A DNA stretch of 12,003 bases, taken from contig CANGAY010000006.1 of NCBI GenBank assembly GCA_947451735.1, positions 1 to 12,003 on the forward strand, given 5' to 3'. Positions 1-8,162 of the stretch are shown here, in pieces. The position numbers and the translations under genes were made by a program. This stretch comes from Actinomycetota bacterium. Its GTDB lineage: Bacteria; Actinomycetota; Thermoleophilia; Miltoncostaeales; Miltoncostaeaceae. The notes beneath the pieces were generated by a model. That model saw only the letters and a list, made by a program, of their open reading frames with translations. It had not been told where the DNA came from and did no database searches. Positions within the stretch are counted from its first letter, which is position 1. Each line of letters begins with the position of its first letter.

Positions 1-1029
<1,029 letters not shown>

Positions 1030-1038
1030 GGGGCGGGC

Positions 1039-1069
1039 ACCATAGCACCGGCCCTTGCGCGGAAATCAA
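1039..1069 (-). promoter_or_regulatory. Candidate promoter of the topoisomerase gene
   Basis: Reading the minus strand, TTGATT (1069-1064) is followed after 19 bp by TATGGT (1044-1039), preceded by TGC as in an extended -10. Transcription would begin about 0-4 bases before the GTG at 1029, implying a leaderless or nearly leaderless mRNA. The spacer is slightly long, so the -35 is weaker than the -10. Confidence 0.4.
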
Positions 1070-1083
1070 GCCCAACTGTGTCG

Positions 1084-1107
1084 CCTCGCGTACGCGCGCA
1101 CGCGAGG
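1084..1107 (-). terminator. Hairpin between phosphofructokinase stop and topoisomerase promoter
   Basis: A perfect 8-bp inverted repeat, CCTCGCGT / ACGCGAGG, encloses an 8-base loop. It begins 6 bp past the stop of the phosphofructokinase gene, a natural site for transcription termination. There is no T-run after it on the minus strand, so it is not a classical intrinsic terminator; it could also be a structural or regulatory hairpin. Confidence 0.35.
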
Positions 1108-1113
1108 AATTGG

Positions 1114-2142
1114 CTATCCGAAGAAGGGCTGGGCCAGCCGGTAGTAGTCCTCGGGCACCGTCTTCAGGGTGCCCACGGCCTCGGCCAGTGGCACGTCGGT
1201 GATGGTGTCGCCCCGAAGCGACGCCATGCGCCCGAACAGGCCCTCGGCCACCATCTCGGCGGCGCGCGTGCCGAACCGCGTTGCCAGGATGCGGTCGCGG
1301 GCGGTGGGGGTGCCCCCGCGCTGCACGTGGCCCAGCACGGTCACGCGGGTGTCGAAGCCGGTGGCCTCGCGAATGATGGCGCCAAGGCGGTCGCCCACAC
1401 CCTGCTGGGCAAGCCGTGCGTGGCCGAATTCGTCCAGTTCGCCCTCGGCACCGCCGTCGCCCAGGTCAACGCCCTCGCTCACCACGACGATGGACGAGTC
1501 GAGGCCGCGCTCGTGCCGGGCACGCAGCGCCTCGAGCACCGCGGGCACATCGGGCGGGTGCTCGGGGATGAGGATGTAATCGGCGCCTCCGGCGATACCG
1601 CTCTCCAGCGCGATCCACCCGGCGTGGCGGCCCATCACCTCCACCACCATCACGCGGTCGTGCGACTCGGCGGTGGTGTGCAGGCGGTCGATTGATCCGC
1701 ACACGATCTGCACGGCGGTGTCGAACCCGAACGTGACGTCCGTGCCCGACAGGTCGTTGTCGATGGTCTTGGGCACGCCCACGATGGGCAGGCCGTGCTC
1801 CGCGTGCAGGCGGTTGGCCGCACCCAGGGTGTCCTCACCGCCCAGTGCCACCAGCGCGTCGATGCCGAGTGCCGCGAAGCCGTCAATGGCCTGCTGCGTG
1901 GCCTCGGCATCGCGCAGCGGGTTGGTGCGCGAGCTCTTGAGGATGGTGCCGCCGCGGTCGAGGATGCCGCTCACGTCGCGCAGTCCCAGCGGCATGGCCT
2001 CCTGCTCGAGCAGGCCGCGCCATCCATGCAGGATGCCCACGTGCTCGTGGCCGAACCGGCGCACGCCCACCTTCACCACCGCCCGGATGACGGCGTTCAG
2101 GCCGGGGCAGTCGCCACCACCGGTGAGGATTCCCACGCGCAT
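1114..2142 (-). CDS. pfp: 6-phosphofructokinase, predicted pyrophosphate-dependent
   Basis: Phosphorylates fructose 6-phosphate to fructose 1,6-bisphosphate in glycolysis; the PPi form is reversible. The 342-residue length is normal for the short actinobacterial group. Visible motifs: the nucleotide/PPi loop ILTGGGDCPGLNAVIR (5-20), GGEDTLG (101-107), PKTIDNDL with catalytic Asp128 (124-131), MGRHAGW (170-176), and HVQRGG near the C-terminus. Asp104 and Lys125 stand where ATP-dependent enzymes have Gly and Gly; this Asp/Lys pair is the known mark of PPi-dependent enzymes such as that of Amycolatopsis methanolica. The reading frame stays open far upstream, but the conserved start MRVGILTGGG fixes the ATG at 2142. 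It is transcribed away from the hydrolase gene. Downstream, 84 bp separate it from the topoisomerase gene, with a hairpin and a candidate promoter in the gap, so it is probably its own transcription unit. Confidence 0.93.
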   Translation of the reverse strand: MRVGILTGGGDCPGLNAVIRAVVKVGVRRFGHEHVGILHGWRGLLEQEAMPLGLRDVSGILDRGGTILKSSRTNPLRDAEATQQAIDGFAALGIDALVALGGEDTLGAANRLHAEHGLPIVGVPKTIDNDLSGTDVTFGFDTAVQIVCGSIDRLHTTAESHDRVMVVEVMGRHAGWIALESGIAGGADYILIPEHPPDVPAVLEALRARHERGLDSSIVVVSEGVDLGDGGAEGELDEFGHARLAQQGVGDRLGAIIREATGFDTRVTVLGHVQRGGTPTARDRILATRFGTRAAEMVAEGLFGRMASLRGDTITDVPLAEAVGTLKTVPEDYYRLAQPFFG

Positions 2143-2148
2143 ACCCCG

Positions 2149-2178
2149 AACGTACTGGCGTGCGCGGGGGCGGCGCAA
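2149..2178 (-). promoter_or_regulatory. Candidate phosphofructokinase promoter
   Basis: On the minus strand TTGCGC (2178-2173) lies 18 bp before TACGTT (2154-2149). The -10-like box ends only 6 bp before the ATG, so transcription would begin at about the start codon, as for the topoisomerase gene. Both boxes are weak matches. The rest of the 166-bp divergent spacer (2143-2308) holds little else recognisable besides a possible plus-strand TAGGAT box at 2238-2243 and the purine-rich stretch at 2265-2273. Confidence 0.25.
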
Positions 2179-2264
2179 CCCGGCACGTCGCGATGCGGTC
2201 GGCGGGAATGCGTCGAGCCCCGACGCCCCGGTTGTCTTAGGATCTGCCCGTCCGTACGCCCCGT

Positions 2265-2273
2265 GAGGTGGAG
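2265..2273 (+). promoter_or_regulatory. Shine-Dalgarno-like sequence upstream of the hydrolase
   Basis: GAGGTGGAG is the only good ribosome-binding sequence before the hydrolase gene, yet it lies 35 bp from the GTG at 2309. The nearest codon in the hydrolase frame at a workable distance is ATC at 2276. Either the gene starts at that unusual codon, or the match is accidental and GTG 2309 is used. Confidence 0.3.
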
Positions 2274-2308
2274 CCATCTCCGATTCCCAGCAGCACAGCC
2301 GCCTCGGG

Positions 2309-3073
2309 GTGGTGCACTCCCTGCCGGGGGCCGAGGTGGTGTACGACGTCCACGGAGACGGCCCCGACGTGGTGCTCATCCACGGGTGGACGTGCCGCCG
2401 CAGCGACTTCGACGGCGTGGTTGCCGACCTGGCCCGCGACCACCGGGTGCTGGCGCTCGACCTGCCGTGGCACGGCGAGTCGGTGGCCACATCGCGCTAC
2501 TGGACCATGGACGATCTGGCCGCGGTGGTTGACGCCGTGGCCGTTGCCGAGGGCATGCGCGAGGCGGCCATCGTGGGGCACTCGATGGGCGCCGCAGTGG
2601 CGGTGGAGACGGTGCTCGCGGGCACGGGGCATCGCGTCATCTCGCTCGACGGACTCACCTACATGCACATGTATCCGCGCCAGACGGCCGAGGCGGCGAA
2701 CGCCTTTCTCGACCCCTTCCGCGCCGACTTCGCGGCAGCGATGCGCGCCATGTGTGAGGGCGCCGCGGGGCCGGGTGCCGATCCGGCACTGGTGGCCGAG
2801 GTCGCCGACGCCATGTGCCGCGCCGAGCCCGACGTGGCCATCGGGATGATGGACGAACTGATGCGCTGGGACATGGACGGGGCGCTCGCTCGCGCCGATG
2901 CCCTGGCGCTCTCGGTTGAGGTGTTCGCCGCCGCCGCGCTGCTCTCGCCGAAGGCGGTTGACCGCTACGGCCACCGCATCGACATCGTGCCCGTCGATCT
3001 GGGCGGCCACTTCTTCCTGCTGCAGCACCCCGTGAAGACGGCGCAGCTAATCAGGGGCGCGCTGGCGGCCTAG
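2309..3073 (+). CDS. Alpha/beta-fold hydrolase, substrate unknown
   Basis: A 254-residue single-domain alpha/beta hydrolase. Visible elements: VVLIHGWT (21-28) with the HG oxyanion-hole turn, DLPWHGES (51-58), the nucleophile elbow GHSMGA with Ser92 (90-95), and GGHFFLLQHP carrying the probable catalytic His234 (232-241). A clear catalytic acid in the usual 'GxxD' place after strand 6 is not obvious; Glu204 in LSVEVF is a candidate. No signal peptide or membrane segment, so cytoplasmic. The substrate cannot be read from sequence; ester, amide, lactone or haloalkane hydrolysis are all possible. GTG 2309 (or GTG 2312) is the first ordinary start, but a better ribosome site points to ATC at 2276, adding 11 residues. 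It diverges from the phosphofructokinase and converges on the MFS gene, with the two stop codons overlapping. Confidence 0.82.
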   Translation: MVHSLPGAEVVYDVHGDGPDVVLIHGWTCRRSDFDGVVADLARDHRVLALDLPWHGESVATSRYWTMDDLAAVVDAVAVAEGMREAAIVGHSMGAAVAVETVLAGTGHRVISLDGLTYMHMYPRQTAEAANAFLDPFRADFAAAMRAMCEGAAGPGADPALVAEVADAMCRAEPDVAIGMMDELMRWDMDGALARADALALSVEVFAAAALLSPKAVDRYGHRIDIVPVDLGGHFFLLQHPVKTAQLIRGALAA

Positions 3074-4350
3074 GCGCGGTTCGCGTCGGGGTCGACCGCC
3101 GGGGTGATCTCCTCGAAGCGGTTGATGTTCCGGAGGCCGGGGAAGAAGAGGCCCCACAGTCCGGCGGCGGCGATTGACAGTGCGCCACCCAGCACGATCG
3201 AACCCACCGTGCCGATGAACTGCGCCAGCACGCCGCTCTCGAACGCGCCCAGTTCGTTGGACGCGCCCACGAACACGCGCTCCACGGCGACCACGCGGCC
3301 GCGCAGGTGGGCCGGGGTGAGCAGCGGCGCGAGCGTTGACCTGATGAACACGCTCACCATGTCGCTTGCCGACAGCAGGAACAGCGCGCCGAAGGAGAGC
3401 CAGAACGAATCGCTCACGCCCAGCAGGATGGTGAACACGCCGAACATGGCCACCGACAGCAGCAGGATGGGGCCCACCTTGCGTCTGATGGGCCGCCCCG
3501 AGAGCAGCAGCCCCACCACCACGGCGCCGATGCCCGGGGCCGCGCGCAGCACGCCGTAGCCCACGGCGCCCACGTGCAGGATGGTGCTGGCGATGATGGG
3601 CAGCAGGGCGGTGGCGCCGCCGAACAGCACGGCCACCAGGTCGAGGCTGATGGCCCCGAGCAGCGCCGGCGTGGCGAAGATCAGCCGCAGGCCGGCGGTG
3701 GCGTCGCGCATGGTGGGTGGGCCCGACACCGACTCGCGATGCGCGGTGCCCACCTCCCGCGACACGCCCAGCACCAGAATGACCCCCACGAAGTCGATGG
3801 CGGCCGCGAACAGGTACGGCACCACGTTGCCCGCCGCCTGCAGCAGGCCGCCGATGAAGGGGCCGAAGATGAGCGCGCCCTGCCATGTGGATGACGACAT
3901 GGCCATGGTGCGGGGCAGGTCGCGCGCGGCCACGGCGGCGGCGAGCATGGGGGAGAACGCGGCGCGTGCGAAGGCGCGGCCGGCGCCGAGGCCGGCGGCC
4001 AGGAAGTACAGCGGCAGCGCCGAGGTGTCGCCGGCGCCGGCGTCGAGCGCCAGCGCGATGGACATGATGACCACGATGGCCATGCCCGCCCCGGTGACCT
4101 TGCGGCGGTCGAGGCGGTCGGCCATCTGCCCGGCGGGCAGGGCGAAGATGAGCGCGGGGATGAACTCGGCCAGGCCGATGAGCCCCAGCGTGAGCGGGCT
4201 GCCCGTGCGGTGGTACGCCTGCCAGCCCAGGGCGGCGGCCACCACGCCGAACGTGAGGGTGCTGAGCAACTGCGAGCCCAGCAGGCGCGCCACGTTGCGG
4301 TCGCGCAGCAGCCTGCGTGCGCCGAACGCGCCGGGGGTCTCGTCACTCAC
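3070..4350 (-). CDS. MFS transporter, probable drug/metabolite exporter (enterobactin-exporter-like group)
   Basis: A 426-residue integral membrane protein with about twelve hydrophobic segments in two halves, the usual size for the major facilitator superfamily. The first half carries the loop 2-3 motif GQMADRLDRRK (74-84), typical of proton-driven exporters. The N-terminal stretch ARRLLRDRNVARLLGSQLLS and the overall pattern resemble the MFS_3/EntS group of effluxers. The substrate is unknown. An open frame continues upstream to 4437, but that would run into the terminator hairpin and the tRNA-Glu gene; the GTG at 4350 (VSDETPGAFG) is therefore preferred, although no Shine-Dalgarno precedes it. 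The stop codon shares CTAG with that of the convergent hydrolase, leaving no room for a terminator between them. Confidence 0.85.
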   Translation of the reverse strand: MSDETPGAFGARRLLRDRNVARLLGSQLLSTLTFGVVAAALGWQAYHRTGSPLTLGLIGLAEFIPALIFALPAGQMADRLDRRKVTGAGMAIVVIMSIALALDAGAGDTSALPLYFLAAGLGAGRAFARAAFSPMLAAAVAARDLPRTMAMSSSTWQGALIFGPFIGGLLQAAGNVVPYLFAAAIDFVGVILVLGVSREVGTAHRESVSGPPTMRDATAGLRLIFATPALLGAISLDLVAVLFGGATALLPIIASTILHVGAVGYGVLRAAPGIGAVVVGLLLSGRPIRRKVGPILLLSVAMFGVFTILLGVSDSFWLSFGALFLLSASDMVSVFIRSTLAPLLTPAHLRGRVVAVERVFVGASNELGAFESGVLAQFIGTVGSIVLGGALSIAAAGLWGLFFPGLRNINRFEEITPAVDPDANRA

Positions 4351-4390
4351 GGGCGGGAGGGTGCCACACGATGGCGCGTGGAGCGGCCCG

Positions 4391-4423
4391 AAAACGACCG
4401 ATGCGGCCACATGGGCCGCATCG
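4391..4423 (-). terminator. Intrinsic-like terminator of the tRNA unit
   Basis: On the minus strand, 6 bp after tRNA-Glu, CGATGCGGCC / GGCCGCATCG forms a perfect 10-bp stem (4423-4414 and 4408-4399) with a 5-base loop, CATGT. It is followed by GTCGTTTT, a short T-run. Position and form fit rho-independent termination of the tRNA transcript, which would leave the MFS gene needing its own promoter. Confidence 0.7.
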
Positions 4424-4429
4424 TGTGAG

Positions 4430-4502
4430 TAGCGCATACGGGATTTGAACCCGTGTTACCGCCGTGAGAGGGCGGCGTCCTAGGCCCCTAGACGAATGCG
4501 CC
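4430..4502 (-). tRNA. tRNA-Glu, anticodon CTC
   Basis: A complete 73-nt cloverleaf on the minus strand: acceptor GGCGCAT / ATGCGCT (first pair G:U), D arm GTCTAG...CTAGGAC, anticodon stem CCGCC / GGCGG around CTCTCAC (anticodon CTC, reads GAG), T arm ACGGG-TTCAAAT-CCCGT, discriminator A. CCA is not encoded. It lies 55 bp downstream of tRNA-Gln and is probably co-transcribed with it. Confidence 0.95.
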
Positions 4503-4557
4503 ACGTGGACCGACTGGATACTGCATGTTCGCCGTGAGGACCTCAGAAGAGGACTCA

Positions 4558-4629
4558 CTGGGGGAGGAGGACTCGAACCCCCGCTCCTGGGACCAGAACC
4601 CAGTGTCCTACCAGCTAGACGATCCCCCA
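4558..4629 (-). tRNA. tRNA-Gln, anticodon CTG
   Basis: A complete 72-nt cloverleaf on the minus strand: acceptor TGGGGGA / TCCCCCA with the U1-A72 pair and G73 discriminator typical of tRNA-Gln, anticodon stem CTGGG / CCCAG around TTCTGGT (anticodon CTG, reads CAG), T loop TTCGAGT. CCA is not encoded. It is the first of a two-tRNA unit ending at the hairpin 4399-4423. Confidence 0.95.
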
Positions 4630-4647
4630 CCGCCTCACGGCCGGGGC

Positions 4648-4653
4648 AAGGTA
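4648..4653 (-). promoter_or_regulatory. Candidate extended -10 of the tRNA promoter
   Basis: TGC followed by TACCTT on the minus strand, 18 bp before the 5' end of tRNA-Gln and inside the 39-bp gap after the ThDP-enzyme stop codon. No good -35 is visible, and any -35 would overlap the end of that coding region. The tRNAs could also be served by read-through from the upstream operon. Confidence 0.3.
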
Positions 4654-4668
4654 GCACAGCGATTGTCG

Positions 4669-6315
4669 CTATTCGGCCTCCATGAGCCCGGCGAGTCCCT
4701 CGCCGAGTGCGCGCAGCGCGCGCGGCACGTCGTAGCGATCGAGATCGATCTGGATGATGTGCGCGTGACGGCGGTCGCGGCGCGCTGCGGCGAGCGCCTC
4801 ATCCAGTTCGTCCGGCGTGCGGGCGCACGCACCCTTCGCGCCCACCACGGCGCCCACGGCGGCGTAGTCCCATGTGGCCACCTCGTTGAACTGGCCGTCG
4901 CGGATGCTGCGCTCGGCGCCGTAGCCGTGGTTGTCGAGCACCAGCACGATGGGCTTGACGCCCTCGCGGATGGCGGTGGAGAGGTCGAAGCCCGTCATCT
5001 GGAACGAGCCGTCACCCACCAGGACGATGGGGCGGCCCTTGCCACGGGCGAGCGCGGTGCCTGCGGCGGCGGGAACGGCGAAGCCCATCCCCACGTACAT
5101 GCGCTCGATGTGGAACTGCCCGGCGCGGTTGAGGCGGGCGTCCATGGCCAGGTGCGCACCCACGCCCACGTCGCACACCACGATGTCGGAGGGCTCCACG
5201 AACCGCTGCAGCCGGTCGGCCACGATGTCGGTGGTCACACGATCGCCGCCCGTGATGGGCGTTGCCCACGCGTACGGCATGCGGGCGGGGAGCGCGCGGC
5301 GCGGAAAGCGCTCGTGCTCGAGGAACGGGGCGATGCGCGTGAGATCGACGCCCAGATACGTGCGGTGGCCCACGCGCGTGCCGTTGCGGAAGATCCGCAC
5401 GGTGCGCTCGGCGGGGATCGGCACGGAGAAGGCCCCCGTGGTGATGTCGTTCACGTCCAGACCCAGGCCCACGATCAGGTCGGATCGCTCCACGAACTTC
5501 CGCAGGCGCGGCTCGGTGCCCGCGCCCACGTACACGCCGAGCACCTGCGGGTGGCTCTCGTCCACGAAGCCCTTGCCCATGACCGACTCGACCACCGGCA
5601 AGCCCGTGCGCTCGGCGAAGGCGAGGACCCGCTCACCGAACTTGAGGGAGCGCGACCCATGCCCCACCCAGAGGAGCGGGCGCTTCGCGGCGCGGATCGC
5701 CTCGGCCACGTCGTGTGCTGCGGCGCGGCAGCGGTCCTCGGGCACCGGCACCCGCGCGGTGCGTGCCACCGTGCGCAGTTGCCCCTTCGGCACCGCCGAG
5801 ATCATGTCGCGCGGCAGTTCGATGTATCCGGGGCGCATCTCGCTCATGCAGAGGTCGAGCAGCCAGTCGATCTGGTCGTAGGCGATGTCGGGCTGGTTCA
5901 GCAGCACCGAGGCGACGGTGATCTCGTCCATCATGCGGCGGGGCGCGTCCACGTCGTCCGAGGGGTAGTGGTGGATGCGCCTGCCGTCGCGCTCGGCCAG
6001 GCCCGGGGCCCCGCCGATGACCACCACGGGGACGCCCTCGGAGTTGGCGCCGCCGAGGGCCGCCATGGTGGCCAGGATGCCCACCCCATAGGTGACGGCG
6101 ACGGCACCGAGGCCCTTCTCGCGCGCGTAGCCGTTGGCGGCGTAGGTGGCCGCCTCCTCGCGCGTGGAGTTGACCATGTTCATGCCCCGGTTGGTGCCGA
6201 TCTCGTAGAGACCGAGGATGAAGTCGCCCGGCACCCCGAACACGTGCCTGACGCCGCGCTTGTTGAGCGCGTCAATGAGGTACTCACCGATGGAGGGTCG
6301 GGTGCGTGGCGGCAT
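4669..6315 (-). CDS. ThDP-dependent 2-oxoacid decarboxylase (pyruvate/indolepyruvate decarboxylase family)
   Basis: A 548-residue thiamine-diphosphate enzyme, the usual length for bacterial pyruvate or indolepyruvate decarboxylases, which remove CO2 from a 2-oxoacid to give an aldehyde. Residues typical of that family are present: HVFGVPGD with Asp31, Glu53 for the ThDP pyrimidine, the adjacent His115-His116 pair (RRIHHYP) that distinguishes decarboxylases from acetolactate synthase, the Mg/ThDP motif GDGSFQMTGFDLS (434-446) with Asn462, and Glu468 in GYGAERS. The central segment GVYVGAG...DLIVGLGLDVNDITTGAFS also matches the decarboxylase pattern. No long FAD-binding features of acetolactate synthase are seen. 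Substrate (pyruvate, indolepyruvate, phenylpyruvate, branched 2-oxoacid) cannot be decided. ATG 6315 follows the ABC gene by 17 bp, so the three genes are probably one operon; the following tRNA starts 39 bp on. Confidence 0.87.
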   Translation of the reverse strand: MPPRTRPSIGEYLIDALNKRGVRHVFGVPGDFILGLYEIGTNRGMNMVNSTREEAATYAANGYAREKGLGAVAVTYGVGILATMAALGGANSEGVPVVVIGGAPGLAERDGRRIHHYPSDDVDAPRRMMDEITVASVLLNQPDIAYDQIDWLLDLCMSEMRPGYIELPRDMISAVPKGQLRTVARTARVPVPEDRCRAAAHDVAEAIRAAKRPLLWVGHGSRSLKFGERVLAFAERTGLPVVESVMGKGFVDESHPQVLGVYVGAGTEPRLRKFVERSDLIVGLGLDVNDITTGAFSVPIPAERTVRIFRNGTRVGHRTYLGVDLTRIAPFLEHERFPRRALPARMPYAWATPITGGDRVTTDIVADRLQRFVEPSDIVVCDVGVGAHLAMDARLNRAGQFHIERMYVGMGFAVPAAAGTALARGKGRPIVLVGDGSFQMTGFDLSTAIREGVKPIVLVLDNHGYGAERSIRDGQFNEVATWDYAAVGAVVGAKGACARTPDELDEALAAARRDRRHAHIIQIDLDRYDVPRALRALGEGLAGLMEAE

Positions 6316-6332
6316 GGCACCCGAGACGCTAC

Positions 6333-8162
6333 CTACTCGTGGGCGGCTCCGGCGGCCTGCTCCCAGTCGGCGTAGAGCCCCGCGTACTGGCCGCCCGCCC
6401 GCATCAGTTCGTCGTGGCTGCCCTGCTCGGCGATGCGGCCGTCGTCGACCACCAGAATGCGGTCGGCGCGCCGGATGGTGGAGAGGCGGTGCGCGATGAC
6501 CACTGCCGTGCGGCCCACCAGCAGGCGGTCGAGGGCCTCCTCGATGCGCCGCTCGGTGCCGATGTCGATGGACGAGGTGGCCTCGTCGAGGATGATGAGG
6601 CGCGGGTCGGGCACCAGCGCACGGGCGAAGCAGATGAGCTGCCGCTGGCCGGCGCTGAGCCTTGCGCCCCGCTCCTGCACGTCGGTGTGCATGCCGTCGG
6701 GCAGTGCATCGACGAACTCCAGGGCCCCCACGGCGTCAAGCGCACGGCGCACGTCGTCGTCGGTCGCAAGCGGATGTGCGAAGCGCACGTTGTCGGCGAT
6801 GGTGCCGCTGAAGAGATGCCCCTCCTGGGGAACGATGCCCATCTCCGACCGCAGCGACTCCTCGCGCACATCGCGCAGGTCGATGCCGTCGATCGACACC
6901 ACGCCCTCGTCGGGGTCGTACAGCCGCGCGATGAGCTTGGCCAGCGTGCTCTTGCCGGCGCCGGTGGCACCCACCAGGGCCACGGTGCTGCCGGGCTCGA
7001 TGTCGAGGGTCACGTCGCGGATCACGTATTCGCGGCCGTACCCGAACGACACGTGCTCGAGGCGCACGCGGCCCGCGATGTCGGGCAGGTCAACGGCTTC
7101 GGTGCGGTCGCTGATGCGCGGGTCGGTCTCGAGCACCCCGAAGATCTTCTCCAGGGCCGCCATGGCCGACTGGAACGTGTTGTACAGCTGCGACAGCTGC
7201 TGGATCGGGTCGAAGAACGACGACAGGTAGCCGATGAACGCCACCATGACGCCCACGCTCAGGTCGCTGTTGAGCACACGGTTGCCGCCGTACCAGAGGA
7301 TGAGCGCGGTGCCGAGCGCCGCCAGCAGCTCGACGCCGGGGAAGTAGATGCCCGACACCGTGATGGTGCTCATGTTGGCCGAGCGGTAGTCGGCGTTGGC
7401 CTCGCGGAACCGGCGGCGGGCCTCCTCCTGGCGGCCGTGGGCCTGCACCACGCGGATGCCCGAGAGGTTCTCCTGCAGCACCGTCAGCACGCTGGCCACG
7501 CGCTCGCGGGTGAGGCGGTACGCCGCCGTGGCGCGCACCCGGAACCACCACGTGCCGAGGGCGAGGATGGGGAAGATGGCGAACGCCGCGAGCGCCAGCT
7601 TCCAGTCGTACGCGAGCAGGATGATGATGACGCCGATGAGGGTGAGGCCGTTGATCACCAGCGAGGTGGCGCCCTCCACCACCAACTGGTTGATGGCCTC
7701 GATGTCGGAGGTGAGCCGGCTCACACTGCGGCCCGTGGGCGTGCGCTCGTGGTGCCCCAGTTCGAGCCGCATCATGTGGCGGAACAGCTGGCGGCGCAGG
7801 TCGAGCAGCACGCGCTCGCCCACCCACGACGACAGGTACGACTGCCAGTAGCCGGCGATCCAGCCGATGAGGCCGATGACCACGAAGATGCCCACGATGG
7901 TGACGAGGGCGGGAATGGAGCCCTGCTGAATGCCGTCGTCGATGGCCACCTGGGCCAGCGCGGGCCCGGCGAGCCCGGCGGCCGTGACCACCAGCATGAG
8001 CACGATGGTCCAGGTGACGCGGGTGCGATACGGGCGGAAGTAGGGGATGAGGCGGCGGAAGTTGCGCTTGGGGCGCGTGTTGGGGCGCGGCTCGTCCTCC
8101 TCGTCGCGCACCGGGCCCAGCATGCCGCCCGCGTGTCCGTGCCCCACCGGTCGCGAACTCAT
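6333..8162 (-). CDS. ABC exporter half-transporter (TMD-NBD), second subunit
   Basis: A 609-residue type IV-fold ABC exporter half: a hydrophilic, Pro/Arg-rich N-terminal tail (1-37), six membrane segments between about 50 and 320, then a nucleotide-binding domain. Visible motifs: Walker A GATGAGKST (398-406), Q-loop Gln446, signature LSAGQ (502-506, a variant of LSGGQ), Walker B LIILDE with Glu527, D-loop, and H-loop His558. ATP-hydrolysis residues are complete. Its start ATG overlaps the stop TGA of the preceding ABC gene (ATGA), so the two products are likely made together and form a heterodimer pumping a lipid, drug or peptide out of the cell. The substrate is unknown; no peptidase domain or lantibiotic/siderophore gene is nearby. 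The downstream partner is the 2-oxoacid decarboxylase. Confidence 0.93.
   Translation of the reverse strand: MSSRPVGHGHAGGMLGPVRDEEDEPRPNTRPKRNFRRLIPYFRPYRTRVTWTIVLMLVVTAAGLAGPALAQVAIDDGIQQGSIPALVTIVGIFVVIGLIGWIAGYWQSYLSSWVGERVLLDLRRQLFRHMMRLELGHHERTPTGRSVSRLTSDIEAINQLVVEGATSLVINGLTLIGVIIILLAYDWKLALAAFAIFPILALGTWWFRVRATAAYRLTRERVASVLTVLQENLSGIRVVQAHGRQEEARRRFREANADYRSANMSTITVSGIYFPGVELLAALGTALILWYGGNRVLNSDLSVGVMVAFIGYLSSFFDPIQQLSQLYNTFQSAMAALEKIFGVLETDPRISDRTEAVDLPDIAGRVRLEHVSFGYGREYVIRDVTLDIEPGSTVALVGATGAGKSTLAKLIARLYDPDEGVVSIDGIDLRDVREESLRSEMGIVPQEGHLFSGTIADNVRFAHPLATDDDVRRALDAVGALEFVDALPDGMHTDVQERGARLSAGQRQLICFARALVPDPRLIILDEATSSIDIGTERRIEEALDRLLVGRTAVVIAHRLSTIRRADRILVVDDGRIAEQGSHDELMRAGGQYAGLYADWEQAAGAAHE

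Noticed and set aside
2143..2490. N-terminal extension of the phosphofructokinase (start at 2490)
   Set aside because: The extra 116 residues are antisense to the hydrolase gene, Ser/Arg/Pro-rich, and precede the conserved MRVGILTGGG start.
4351..4437. Longer MFS reading frame beginning at 4437
   Set aside because: It would translate through the terminator hairpin and into the 3' end of tRNA-Glu; GTG 4350 gives a normal MFS N-terminus.
4503..4557. Possible small RNA or extra tRNA between the two tRNAs
   Set aside because: The 55-bp spacer shows only a 4-bp stem and no cloverleaf elements; it is most simply a processed spacer.
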